From Sphingobacterium bovistauri (lineage in GTDB: Bacteria; Bacteroidota; Bacteroidia; Sphingobacteriales; Sphingobacteriaceae): a stretch of DNA of 64,000 bases. The notes beneath the pieces are model-generated. The model made no database searches, was not told the origin of the DNA, and saw only the letters and a program-made list of their open reading frames with translations. The DNA is taken from assembly GCF_020295405.1 (NCBI RefSeq), contig NZ_JADEYP010000017.1:20054-84053 (forward strand). Direction: 5' to 3'. Both the position numbers and the translations under genes were made by a program. This document shows positions 36,260 to 45,104 of the stretch, piece after piece (position 1 is the stretch's first letter; each line of letters begins with the position of its first letter).

Positions 36260-37371
36260 TAAACTTTAAATTAAGAGAAAGTCAATTGAAGGATGGTCGT
36301 GTTAGTCTGTTTTTAGACTATTACCCACCAATTATTAACCCGAAAACTGGAAAATCTACTCGAAGAGAGTTTTTAAAATTGTATTACAATAAGAAAACTA
36401 AAGATCCATTTGAAAAGCAAAAAAATGAAATTATAAAAGCTGCTGCAGAGAAATTAAGATTAGAAAGATATAATAGATTACTTACAGGTTCATTTGAAGA
36501 GGGCTCCTTCTTTGCTCAAGAAGAAAGCTTCTTGGATTTCTTTAAAATGGAATCTAAAAAACGTGCTACCTCAGATGGCAATTATAACACATGGAAAAGT
36601 TCTTATTCATATTTTTCTAGATTCACCAATAACCGTTGTAAGTTTAAAGATATAACAGAAAAATTGTGTAGAGATTTCAAAACGTATTTAGAGAAAACAA
36701 CTACACTTAAAAGTGAAATGAATAAGTTAAGTGCTAATTCTAAGCACATGTATTACAATAAATTTAAAGCAGCTATAAATGAGGCCTATTTGCAAGGTCT
36801 AATTTCTAAAAAATTTACTTTAAGGATTCAATCTCCTAAGGCCGAAAATCCATTCCGTGAGTTTTTAGAAGAGGATGAGATTAAAAGATTAATGGAAACT
36901 CCATGTGAAGTTGATACGATAAAAAGAGCGGCTCTTTTTTGTATTGTAACGGGTTTAAGGGTGAGTGACGTTTTTCCTTTAAAATGGAGTTCATACTCTT
37001 ATGACTCAATAAATAAACATACTTTAAGATTGAAAAGTGCAAAAATGGGTGAGTTTATTTATCATCCGATTTCCGAGCAAGCTTTTAAACTTATGGGTAA
37101 AATAGGAGGTAAAAATGATCAAGTTTTTAGGGGGTTAAAATATTCAGCTAATAACAATAAATTATTAGAAAGATGGCTCCATTTAGCTGGGATAAAAAAG
37201 AAAATAACTTGGCATAATTTCAGACATACTTACGCTGTCATTGTTATTGAAAAACATGGTATTTACGCAGGAAAGGAAATGTTACATCATAAAAATCTTA
37301 AAACAACTGAGATTTATAGCCATATGAAAATTGGTCAACGGGTAAAAATTGCAAATAGCATTATCATATGA
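36256..37371 (+). CDS. tyrosine recombinase/integrase
   Basis: A 371-residue site-specific recombinase of the phage-integrase family. It has an Arm-type N-terminal domain ([25 protein letters not shown]), a core-binding domain (about 95-195) and a catalytic domain. The catalytic residues are visible as [15 protein letters not shown] (Arg), [19 protein letters not shown] (His-x-x-Arg), the second His in [16 protein letters not shown] and nucleophile Tyr in IYSHM near residue 354. All key residues are present, so it may be active. It overlaps the excisionase-like gene upstream and the unknown gene downstream (ATGA), forming a compact unit. Confidence 0.93.
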   Translation: MINFKLRESQLKDGRVSLFLDYYPPIINPKTGKSTRREFLKLYYNKKTKDPFEKQKNEIIKAAAEKLRLERYNRLLTGSFEEGSFFAQEESFLDFFKMESKKRATSDGNYNTWKSSYSYFSRFTNNRCKFKDITEKLCRDFKTYLEKTTTLKSEMNKLSANSKHMYYNKFKAAINEAYLQGLISKKFTLRIQSPKAENPFREFLEEDEIKRLMETPCEVDTIKRAALFCIVTGLRVSDVFPLKWSSYSYDSINKHTLRLKSAKMGEFIYHPISEQAFKLMGKIGGKNDQVFRGLKYSANNNKLLERWLHLAGIKKKITWHNFRHTYAVIVIEKHGIYAGKEMLHHKNLKTTEIYSHMKIGQRVKIANSIII

Positions 37372-38186
37372 GGTTAAATAAATTCTATTGTGATGCAGGT
37401 CGCGATTTTATAAACGTATCGATAGACCTTTGGGATGATTTTAAGAAATTTTATAATAGATATATTCCTAATGAAGAATACGAGATAGTGTATAAGCATG
37501 TAGATAATCTAAAATTTCAAATAGTGGGACCAAACGTTATTAATGACTTCTTACAAGGCCAATTGGAGATAATACGTATTCTGGTATCTAAAGAGGAGGG
37601 GTTTGACGTTCATGAAAAGTTAATAATACTTAAACAGTCAATTTCTGAATTTTCAATGATTAAACATCTTATCTCAGGTAGTGATCATCCAATTGTGTGC
37701 GGATATCTAGATTTTATTAATAATATAATCTTACCTATATACAAGATTAAAAATGATCTTTATGAGACACAATTAAACATAAAACACCACAAAAGTTTTG
37801 TTCGTTTAAGTCCTGAAGAGTTTGGTAATGTTCATCTTAATATTAAAACTATAAAATCTGGCGATTTAGAAATTATTAACAAGTATTTTGATAGTATTAT
37901 TCCTGATAAGTCTCAAAGGGTGAAATTTAAGCAAGAGATTTTCAATGAAAGAGTTAATACTAAAGTATATGATCTTAATGTTAGGGATGCGAAAAAGTTT
38001 TGTGCATTCTTTAAATATTTGATTGGTGCTGATTATTTAGTTATTGAAAAGAAGTCCTTAGCTAAATGGATGAATAGAAAGTTTAAGAGAATGGATAACG
38101 GAAAAAGTATAGGTACCATTGAAACTCTAAAAAAGTATTTAAATGGAGAATATGATCCTCGATTATTATATAAATTAAATCTTTAA
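37368..38186 (+). CDS. hypothetical protein of the integrase unit
   Basis: A 272-residue soluble, A/T-rich-coded protein that I do not recognise. It begins [20 protein letters not shown] and has a helical body. The C-terminal segment AKKFCAFFKYLIGADYLVIEKKSLAKWMNRKFKRMDNGKSIGTIETLKKYLNGEYDP resembles a small DNA-associated domain common at the C terminus of proteins next to integrases in Bacteroidota elements. Its ATG overlaps the integrase stop (ATGA). A role in integration or in element maintenance is inferred from position only. Confidence 0.65.
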   Translation: MRLNKFYCDAGRDFINVSIDLWDDFKKFYNRYIPNEEYEIVYKHVDNLKFQIVGPNVINDFLQGQLEIIRILVSKEEGFDVHEKLIILKQSISEFSMIKHLISGSDHPIVCGYLDFINNIILPIYKIKNDLYETQLNIKHHKSFVRLSPEEFGNVHLNIKTIKSGDLEIINKYFDSIIPDKSQRVKFKQEIFNERVNTKVYDLNVRDAKKFCAFFKYLIGADYLVIEKKSLAKWMNRKFKRMDNGKSIGTIETLKKYLNGEYDPRLLYKLNL

Positions 38187-38260
38187 TTTCCTTTCTGGCA
38201 TAAAGGAAGTTGTATCAAACTAATTTTGTTTCAATGATTATTTGTACTTAATAAAATAAT

Positions 38261-38590
38261 ATGGAACAAGTATTGATTACTAATATTAGCAAGAAGGAAT
38301 TAGTTGATATTATTGAACAGACCGTAATGGGTGTAATAGGATCAACAAAAACTCAAACCACTAATATTAGGGAAAGACCAATTGGAGTATCTAAAGCTGC
38401 ACAGATTTTATTGCTGTCTGTACCTAGAATTTACCGTAAATCTAAAAATTTAGAAATTCCACATTTTAAAAAAGGCAACCGTTTATATTTTTATGAAAGT
38501 GAATTGGAAGCTTGGCTAAGGGGTGGTCATAAACTAAGTAATGATCAAATAGATAGTTTGTCTGATAAATATTTAAAAATCAATAGTTGA
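38261..38590 (+). CDS. excisionase-like HTH protein
   Basis: A 109-residue protein. The N-terminal third is helical (NISKKELVDIIEQTVMGVIGS), and the rest is an HTH_17/excisionase-type domain: RPIGVSKAAQILLLSVPRIYRKSKNLEIPHFKKGNRLYFYESELEAWLRGG (about 45-95). This is the second such protein in the cluster and the usual partner of replication or mobilization genes in Bacteroidota elements, none of which follow here. It probably belongs to the truncated element next to mnmE. Confidence 0.82.
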   Translation: MEQVLITNISKKELVDIIEQTVMGVIGSTKTQTTNIRERPIGVSKAAQILLLSVPRIYRKSKNLEIPHFKKGNRLYFYESELEAWLRGGHKLSNDQIDSLSDKYLKINS

Positions 38591-38815
38591 TGCTATTTAT
38601 GAGAATCGTATTCTCAACTTGAATAAATTAACAAAGTGCAATTGTATCTAAATACGTGAATTTATTTAAAAATTGATCATTTTATTAAGTTAAAAATAAA
38701 AAATATATTGTATAAATAGATAACTACAAATTAAAAATTAAATAATTAGGGTAGTTCGAATTGAACTTACTTAGTTATCAATGTATGTTTATTTATACAA
38801 TATCTAAACTAATAT
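38591..38815. other. A+T-rich interval, no gene seen
   Basis: This 225-bp stretch after the HTH gene is extremely A+T-rich. It carries GAGAATCGTATTCTC (38600-38614), a perfect 7-bp inverted repeat around one base, which could be a regulator site or weak terminator. No ORF is supported. Confidence 0.4.
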
Positions 38816-38944
38816 TTGAACTTGAAGTTAGCAAATGATAATAATGATGTAGAACTATTGATTGGAATAGACCAATCGGATAGATCAGCTTTTGATGCTA
38901 TATATCGAGCGCAGCTTTTTGTGTTTTTTTATATTGTAATTTAA
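38816..38944 (+). pseudogene. ECF sigma factor remnant (N-terminal fragment)
   Basis: A 42-codon open stretch with no ATG start encodes VELLIGIDQSDRSAFDAIY followed by RAQLFVFFYIVI and a stop. The pattern Leu-Leu-x(3)-(G/D)-(Q/D)-x(2)-AF-x(2)-(I/L)Y at the start of the fold is region 2.1 of Bacteroidota ECF (FecI-like) sigma factors. Regions 2.2 to 4 are missing. It is probably the broken end of a former SusC/D-linked sigma gene, facing the TlpA-like genes that follow. TTG 38816 or 38822 would be the only possible starts. Confidence 0.5.
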
Positions 38945-39091
38945 ATATTGTACTCTCATTAACTAGACTGTAACATATTTTAATCGAATTATAAAATCTG
39001 ACTTCACTAAATGGTAGTAAATTCATGATGCCGTTGTTGCAGAATATTAAGCTAATAAGTTCAATTCGATAACATCTGAATTACATGAACT

Positions 39092-39145
39092 GTAAAAATT
39101 GATAATCCTCCAACTGAAATAAGTTGGAAGATTATCAATTTTTAC
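39092..39145. terminator. 24-bp hairpin, probable bidirectional terminator
   Basis: The 24-nt arms 39092-39115 and 39122-39145 are complementary except for one G-U pair, with a 6-nt GAAATA loop. The base of the stem is A5/T5. It stands between the sigma remnant and the first TlpA-like gene, 47 bp before its ATG. It could end transcription from the left or act in the leader of that gene. Confidence 0.6.
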
Positions 39146-39192
39146 CCACCCGTCTTGTATGTTTCGTAGTCTTTACTTGTAAAGAATTAATT

Positions 39193-40326
39193 ATGAACAT
39201 AAAAAACCAAGTATGGGGACTCATGCTGTTCCTTTCGCCACTATCTGCATTAGGGCAGGGAGGTCAAACCCAAATAGTCGGGAAATTGCCGCAAAGGTAT
39301 AATACGCAAAAAATTTATTTAAATTATAGCTTAGACAACAAGCTTTTGCGAGATAGTGTAATCGTGCAAAAAGGTTCTTTTGAGTTTAAAGTAGCTATTG
39401 CTGAACCGCTGACTGCAGAGATTCGATTGGGTGATATGCAGCAGATGGAATGGTTGTCTGTGTTGCTTAAACCTGGGAAAATAACTGTTGATAGTAAGGA
39501 TTCCTTACATAATGCTATTGTTAAGGGGGATTCCGACGTTTTGGCATATCAGAAGCTGGCAAAAATTATTAAAGAAAATTCGTATCGATCAACCATGGCT
39601 TATTTCAAAGGATTTTCTATAAAAGATATGGAAAAACAAAAGCAATACTTTGTAAAAGCTACTGAGGACGTAAGGACTGCTAAAGAAAAAAATAATAAAT
39701 CGGTGTTTCAGTTTATAACCGAAAATCCCAATTCCATTGTTTCACTGCTGACCTTTAAAAATTACCCGCTAGGTGATAATCTTATTCAAAACGCCGAAAA
39801 AATAGCTTATTTCGAGAAGTTGAATCCTTCGCTAAGGGAATCGGTGTTGGGTAAGAAAGTTGAAAATGTATTAATCCAGGCTAAAGGCCTATCTGTATTA
39901 ACCAACTACATTGACTTTACGTCGACTACTCCGGAAGGAAATCAATTGCGTATGCTGGACGTGCTGGCTAAACATAAATATATCTTATTGGATTTTTGGG
40001 CGAGCTGGTGTGGTCCTTGTCGCAAGGAAAACCCTAATGTAGTTAAAGCATTCAACGCTTATAAAGACAAAGGATTTTCGGTGATGAGTGTATCTTTGGA
40101 TCAAGACAGGGCAAAATGGCTGGAAGCAATTGAAACGGATGGAATGCCTTGGTACCACGTTTCCAGTCTAAAGTATTGGGATGAGCCGGTAGCGAAACTA
40201 TATAATGTTCGTGGTATACCTCAAAATGTGCTATTGGACAATAAGGGAAAGGTCGTAGCAATAAACCTCAAAGGGCAGAAGCTGTATGATTTTGTCGGTA
40301 AATTATATCAATCGTCAAACAATTAA
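39193..40326 (+). CDS. TlpA-like thiol:disulfide oxidoreductase (CGPC)
   Basis: A 377-residue exported protein. A signal peptide (MNIKNQVWGLMLFLSPLSALGQ) precedes a DUF4369-like beta domain (about 25-120), a helical linker and a C-terminal thioredoxin fold. The active site is LDFWASWCGPCRKENP near residue 280, and the cis-Pro segment is VRGIPQNVLLD. Proteins of this plan act in the periplasm or at the outer membrane on disulfides. ATG 39193 starts the signal peptide. A second TlpA-like gene follows after 67 bp, and a third lies across the terminator on the other strand. Confidence 0.88.
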   Translation: MNIKNQVWGLMLFLSPLSALGQGGQTQIVGKLPQRYNTQKIYLNYSLDNKLLRDSVIVQKGSFEFKVAIAEPLTAEIRLGDMQQMEWLSVLLKPGKITVDSKDSLHNAIVKGDSDVLAYQKLAKIIKENSYRSTMAYFKGFSIKDMEKQKQYFVKATEDVRTAKEKNNKSVFQFITENPNSIVSLLTFKNYPLGDNLIQNAEKIAYFEKLNPSLRESVLGKKVENVLIQAKGLSVLTNYIDFTSTTPEGNQLRMLDVLAKHKYILLDFWASWCGPCRKENPNVVKAFNAYKDKGFSVMSVSLDQDRAKWLEAIETDGMPWYHVSSLKYWDEPVAKLYNVRGIPQNVLLDNKGKVVAINLKGQKLYDFVGKLYQSSNN

Positions 40327-40393
40327 TCAAACAAACTATATGGGAACTAGGACTACTGAAATCATGGGTAGTCCTTTTTAAAATCAATTAAAA

Positions 40394-41485
40394 ATGAATC
40401 ATAAAATATTCGCTTATGTTTTCTTGTTGGTAAGTATGCTGATGAGCTATTCTTCCTATGCGCAGGAACAATTTACAATAAAAGGACAGCTAAAAGATCC
40501 TCGTTTGGAAGGAAAAGAAGTCTATATTGCATTTAAAAAAGAGAAATTCAAAAGTATTATAACAAAAGGACAATTTACAATCACTGGAACGATTCAAGAA
40601 CCTTCCTTTGTCTCTTTGCTTTTAAATCAAGATAGTATTTTTGAGATCGCAATAAAAACAGGTGATACGACTAATCTTATCCTTCCATCACAAACCTCAC
40701 TGTTTATAGAGCGGGGACAAATAAAAGTGCAAGGAGACAATTTTACCAATATTGAAGTAAAAGGAACGAAGTCTAATGATGAATTTGCTGCGCTGAAAAC
40801 ACAGATTGCAAAGACAATCAAGCAGCGAAATCTACAGTCTGAAACGGATATTCAAAACCTTAGAGATAGCTTGTATCTTACTTATGTAGAGAAAAATCCA
40901 ACTACGATTGTGGCAGTTCCCATTTTAATGGCATTGAATAAAACGTATTTTGTTTCAAACCATTTGGATCGCTTGGATGCTTTGCTTCCAAAATTAGCGT
41001 CCAGTGTTCAAAATCGCTATGGTAAAATAGTTGCAAACAAAATTAAGACGATACGCGAATTTGGTATAGGTGCCGTAGCTCCTGCATTTACGGTGACATC
41101 ACCTGAGGGTAAAGCTATATCGTTGGCTGACTACAAAGGGGAGTATGTACTTGTAGAGTTCTGGGCCCACTATTGTATACCATGCATCAAAGAGCTACCC
41201 TTCTTAAGAGAGTCTTATGATATGTTTAAAGACAAAAAATTCAATATTATACAGATATCGGTAGACCGTGCCAAAGACCATGAAAAATGGCTTCATGCAG
41301 TAGAAAATCACACTTCTGCATGGGATAATGGTATCGATCAGGAGGATCCGGCAAAAGCTGCTAAGACCGCATATGGTGTTACGGGGATACCTGCTAATTT
41401 CTTGGTAGATCCACAGGGTAAGATCGTAGCCATTGATTTGAAAGGTGACAACTTGAAGAACACATTGAAAACATTGTTGAACTAG
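40394..41485 (+). CDS. TlpA-like thiol:disulfide oxidoreductase (CIPC)
   Basis: A 363-residue exported protein. Its signal peptide ends SSYAQ. The DUF4369-like N-terminal domain is EQFTIKGQLKDPRLEGKEVYIAF. The C-terminal thioredoxin fold has VLVEFWAHYCIPCIKELPFL as its active site and YGVTGIPANFLVDPQGKIVAIDLKG as the cis-Pro region. It is a paralogue of both the preceding gene and the convergent 41555-42649 gene, but with a different CxxC dipeptide, suggesting different redox potential or partner. It ends at a terminator shared with the SusC/D operon. Confidence 0.88.
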   Translation: MNHKIFAYVFLLVSMLMSYSSYAQEQFTIKGQLKDPRLEGKEVYIAFKKEKFKSIITKGQFTITGTIQEPSFVSLLLNQDSIFEIAIKTGDTTNLILPSQTSLFIERGQIKVQGDNFTNIEVKGTKSNDEFAALKTQIAKTIKQRNLQSETDIQNLRDSLYLTYVEKNPTTIVAVPILMALNKTYFVSNHLDRLDALLPKLASSVQNRYGKIVANKIKTIREFGIGAVAPAFTVTSPEGKAISLADYKGEYVLVEFWAHYCIPCIKELPFLRESYDMFKDKKFNIIQISVDRAKDHEKWLHAVENHTSAWDNGIDQEDPAKAAKTAYGVTGIPANFLVDPQGKIVAIDLKGDNLKNTLKTLLN

Positions 41486-41497
41486 GTTTTTTAAATT

Positions 41498-41534
41498 AAA
41501 AAGCACACTTCTAGTCTTTAGAAGTGTGCTTTTT
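41498..41534. terminator. bidirectional terminator
   Basis: A 15-bp perfect stem (AAAAAGCACACTTCT and complement) with a 7-nt loop lies between two convergent TlpA-like genes. Confidence 0.92.
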
Positions 41535-41554
41535 GTTTGAAATAAATATGTACT

Positions 41555-42649
41555 TTATTTAGTGGAGAATAAGGTGTTTAAGTAAGTTTCCAGATATTCA
41601 TCATGTAAATAATGTGCCTCAATTTTACCTTCTGGATTAATCAGAAAATTCATCGGTACCCCTAGGAAACCATATTCTTTTTGAATTGCAGAGGGATGAG
41701 TCAATTCGGCGACTTGTACCCAAGTTAGTTTATCATTTTCTACGGCTTTTAACCACTTTTCTTTGGCATTCGCGCCAGCATCCAGGGATACAGAAATGAT
41801 CTCCAGGGGAGCATCTTTATAGGTTTGGTGTAGTCTACGAAGTAATGGGTGTTGCATACGACACCCTTTGCACCATGAAGCCCAAAAGTCTAGGTATACA
41901 TATTTACCTTGGTAGTCAGATAGGTTTATCTGTTTGCCATCTGATGAAGTCAATTTAAAATTGGGTGCTACTTGACCGATTTTAACGGTTTTGGCGTCGG
42001 CATCCAAGAATAAGGGAAGGAATTTTCCCATATCGCTTTTCCGGTAGGCTGTAGGAAATGCTTCATATACTTGTTGAAAACGCTTTGCTTGAGCTATTCG
42101 GAAAGATTTCATATGATCTACCTCAAAAAATTCTAGAAACAAATCTTGCGATACCAATGAAGTTGGGTTTTTCTCCATGTAGGCTAGGATTAATTCATTC
42201 GATATTTTCCATTTGTCTATCTGGCTCGCCTGTGGATTTTGCTGCTGCGCAGTTTTAATCCCTTTTACCAGTAGTTGGTATTCATCTTGCAAACTGTTTG
42301 CACTGACCTTAATAGTTTGGAGGTCAGTGCCTCTAAGAAGAGTAGGCTTACCATCGACGAAAAAAAGTACTGTCTTTGGGTGCTGGTATTCTGTCAGGTA
42401 ATTCCGTTCCTGTTTAGTATAAATGCGTAAATTAGCCTTTCCTATTTTTTTGACTGCTTTAAAATTAAATTGTTGATTTTGTATTGTTACGGTATCACTA
42501 TGCCCAGACATAGATAGTATCAGTTCCTTTCCTTCAAGTGCAGGATCTGTCAATGATCCACTGATACTGAAATTGTATTCTTGGGCATGTGCGGTATTTA
42601 ACAGCCCTACTAGAGCTGTTAAAACCACATGAAACGGGATTCTATTCAT
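41555..42649 (-). CDS. TlpA-like thiol:disulfide oxidoreductase (CKGC)
   Basis: A 364-residue exported protein, last gene of the SusC/D operon. It has a signal peptide (ending NTAHAQ), a DUF4369-like N-terminal domain (YNFSISGSLTDPALEGKELILSM) and a C-terminal thioredoxin fold with YLDFWASWCKGCRMQHPLL as active site and YGFLGVPMNFLINPEGKIEAHYL. The Lys-Gly dipeptide between the cysteines is unusual beside the CGPC and CIPC of the two neighbouring paralogues. It starts 10 bp after the PKD-like gene. Its place in the operon suggests it handles a disulfide-bearing or metal-binding cargo, which is inference. Confidence 0.87.
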   Translation of the reverse strand: MNRIPFHVVLTALVGLLNTAHAQEYNFSISGSLTDPALEGKELILSMSGHSDTVTIQNQQFNFKAVKKIGKANLRIYTKQERNYLTEYQHPKTVLFFVDGKPTLLRGTDLQTIKVSANSLQDEYQLLVKGIKTAQQQNPQASQIDKWKISNELILAYMEKNPTSLVSQDLFLEFFEVDHMKSFRIAQAKRFQQVYEAFPTAYRKSDMGKFLPLFLDADAKTVKIGQVAPNFKLTSSDGKQINLSDYQGKYVYLDFWASWCKGCRMQHPLLRRLHQTYKDAPLEIISVSLDAGANAKEKWLKAVENDKLTWVQVAELTHPSAIQKEYGFLGVPMNFLINPEGKIEAHYLHDEYLETYLNTLFSTK

Positions 42650-42659
42650 GTATTTAAGT

Positions 42660-44237
42660 TTAATACCTTTCGGCTTTCCAGTTTACGTCTTTTATCCTGA
42701 TCAACTTTTCCCATTTGGCATCTGGTACCGGGTTTAGTTTTACTGTATTGGGGTCTGCATCCAAAACAAAGCGTTGTAAGGTTCCATCATTTGTGGGATC
42801 ATAGGTCGCTACATAAAGCGAGTTTTGCGTAGGATTTTGCTGGGTGTCGAATTTAATCATCGTAATCTCTTTTCCTGCGAAAAGATCTAATTCGTACATG
42901 CGTTCATTTCCTGGATTATAATCGTAGGCATACAGTTTGTTTTGATAAGTATAGAATACCACGGTACGGGTGGAACTAAATGCATATTGCTCCGCTTGAT
43001 CAAAATTTACGGCAATAGCCTTGACCGCATAGTTGGCCAGTTTTACCGGATTACTTCCTCGGGCATGAAATTTATAGATATTGCATCTTCCAGCATCGTT
43101 TTTGACGATGGCGAAGGTATTGCCATTATTAAATCCACCATCTTTGTTGAATGTGTTTTCGGCGTAACGTAATTTCTTGCCCTCGGATTGTGCATTCCAT
43201 GAAAATGGGTCGCCTGCTTTGTCTGCTGGATAGGTAGAGCGATCCATACCTAGGAGCGCAGTGATGGCCATGAACTGATCATTTGTACGGTCGTACCACA
43301 TCATTGTGCTCATGCTCCCAATAGGATACATCAAATAGGGAGCCGCGGGAAGTAGCTTTTCAAAGTTGTTGCTAACACGGTTTACAGGATTATAGAACAT
43401 ACCTGAACTGAGACTGGTATAGGTTGTGTAAATATTGCCCGTATTAGTAAGTACCACTTTATAACTTTCGTCACCCGTTTTGCCAATGTTGTCTATTATC
43501 TGGGGAGCCATGATTTCAAGGTATTCCTGTTGTACATTGATTGGATCCGTAGGCAACAAAAAGTTGGATAACGTACTGCTTGGGCTGGATTTCATGGTTT
43601 TCCGGTCAAGATAGTAGGAACCTGATTCAGAGGTAAACCACATAAGTTTGTGTCCTTCATAGATTCCGGCACCGTAAAAGAAGTGTTTCGGACCTTTCAA
43701 CGTTTTATTTATACCCGAGTTTTTTATCATGGCATCCATGTAAACGGTATCCTTAATCATCGACAGCATGGCGGCTTCGGCATTCCCCTGTTTGTCTTCT
43801 CCAGTAAGTAAGATACCCCGGTTATAAGGGGTTCCTATAGTTAGATTAGCCAATTTAAAAAAAACAATACCGGTATTTTTATCGGTTATCCGATATTGTA
43901 AGGTATAATTTCCAGTGGGTATTTTTACGGGGAAGTTAAGATGGCCAGCCCTGCCAATGGTGTCTTGTTTGAATGCACCTTCTTTAAGTACCCAGCGGAA
44001 ATCATAATTAGTAGAATCATTTATATTGAAAGTGGAGCTAAAAGTAGGGCTGATCCTTAAAGTATCCACATCGGTTAATGCGGAATAATTGTCCTGCCAG
44101 TTGTTTATTTCCAGTTCATTGATATCTTGATAGCTGTAGTTACCAAGGTCTTTGGCACAGCCCTGTACCAGTAAGAATCCGGCTATTAGCATACCCAGTG
44201 AGGGATTTAAGCTATATTTCGTTTTCGTTGTTTTCAT
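42660..44237 (-). CDS. PKD-like family lipoprotein
   Basis: A 525-residue lipoprotein. Its signal peptide ends in LLVQGCAKDLGNYSY, where Cys27 is the likely lipidated residue. A PKD-like beta domain (about 30-135) is followed by a long region with beta-propeller-like repeats (AIVKNDAGRCNIYKFHARGS, VVFYTYQNKLYAYDYNPGNERMYELDLF). Proteins of this type are encoded with a SusC/D pair and a DUF4843 protein in Bacteroidota and are thought to sit on the cell surface as accessory binding proteins. It is fourth in the operon, 15 bp after the DUF4843 gene. Confidence 0.82.
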   Translation of the reverse strand: MKTTKTKYSLNPSLGMLIAGFLLVQGCAKDLGNYSYQDINELEINNWQDNYSALTDVDTLRISPTFSSTFNINDSTNYDFRWVLKEGAFKQDTIGRAGHLNFPVKIPTGNYTLQYRITDKNTGIVFFKLANLTIGTPYNRGILLTGEDKQGNAEAAMLSMIKDTVYMDAMIKNSGINKTLKGPKHFFYGAGIYEGHKLMWFTSESGSYYLDRKTMKSSPSSTLSNFLLPTDPINVQQEYLEIMAPQIIDNIGKTGDESYKVVLTNTGNIYTTYTSLSSGMFYNPVNRVSNNFEKLLPAAPYLMYPIGSMSTMMWYDRTNDQFMAITALLGMDRSTYPADKAGDPFSWNAQSEGKKLRYAENTFNKDGGFNNGNTFAIVKNDAGRCNIYKFHARGSNPVKLANYAVKAIAVNFDQAEQYAFSSTRTVVFYTYQNKLYAYDYNPGNERMYELDLFAGKEITMIKFDTQQNPTQNSLYVATYDPTNDGTLQRFVLDADPNTVKLNPVPDAKWEKLIRIKDVNWKAERY

Positions 44238-44252
44238 ATGGGTCTGTAATAA

Positions 44253-45095
44253 TTAGGGTTTATAGGGTACACCAACATAACTTTTCCAGGGCACGCCTTC
44301 TGCATACATCAAACGTCCATCTTCTTCCAATACCGGGTTTCCTGCATCAAAGCGCTGTATCAATAACCTGGATAGCTGCTGACCGATAAGTGACATCCGT
44401 AATAGCGACATCCTTTCTGCATCCAAAAATTCGAAATAAGCTAAGCCAAGGTGTTCGGTAATAAATTCCATCTTACGACGGGTGAACACACCAAGTGCAT
44501 TAAATTCTTCGCCATTGGGTTGTGCTTTTCCCAACCATGCCGTCGGTGTGACCATCATATTGGAGGCAATGATCGTATGGCGGCTAGCATCCATTTTTTG
44601 GGCAGGCCTAGAGCCATTGATGTCTGTAGGAGGATCCCACATGTTGAAAGCTGGCTTTAGATCATTTGTTTCGACAATCTTTATTACAAGTCTTTTTTCT
44701 GCCAGATCTAGATCTGGGGCAGCAAAGAAATCTATATTAACCCAGGTACGGTGGGCTCCTGCAGGTAGTGTATAAATGTCCTTGAGTACTGCATAATGTT
44801 TTCCTTGTTCAAGTGTTGTTGAATCGAGTTCTACAGTAATTTTAAACTGTCGGTCGTAGTCTTTTACTGGTCCAGCAAGTAGGATAGGCATTCTGTAGGT
44901 ATACTGACTTGTGTTCATGACCAGAAAATCTACGCGCGAGCTGGGCTGGAAGGGGCCTGCTGTATCTACGATAAGACCAAAGTCGCGCACCCCAAAGTAA
45001 ATACCTTCTGGGCCTGAATACTGCATATTATCCTTTTCACAGCTTAATAAAAGACAAAGCAGAAAGCTTAAATAGATTAAAAATTTATTTTTCAT
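44253..45095 (-). CDS. DUF4843 family lipoprotein
   Basis: A 280-residue lipoprotein with lipobox CLLLSCEKD (Cys19). The N-terminal NMQYSGPEGIYFGVRDFG, central RVDFLVMNTSQYTYRMPILLAGPVKDYDRQFKITVELD and LPAGAHRTWVNIDFF match the DUF4843 family, always found with SusC/D-type transporters. Function is unknown; a surface-exposed substrate-binding accessory is inferred. It lies 9 bp after the SusD stop and 15 bp before the PKD-like gene. Confidence 0.85.
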   Translation of the reverse strand: MKNKFLIYLSFLLCLLLSCEKDNMQYSGPEGIYFGVRDFGLIVDTAGPFQPSSRVDFLVMNTSQYTYRMPILLAGPVKDYDRQFKITVELDSTTLEQGKHYAVLKDIYTLPAGAHRTWVNIDFFAAPDLDLAEKRLVIKIVETNDLKPAFNMWDPPTDINGSRPAQKMDASRHTIIASNMMVTPTAWLGKAQPNGEEFNALGVFTRRKMEFITEHLGLAYFEFLDAERMSLLRMSLIGQQLSRLLIQRFDAGNPVLEEDGRLMYAEGVPWKSYVGVPYKP

Positions 45096-45104
45096 TGCTT
45101 CTTT

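Noticed and set aside
38816..38944. Treating the ECF-like stretch as a functional short gene
   Set aside because: There is no ATG, and regions 2.2 to 4 needed for core and promoter binding are absent.
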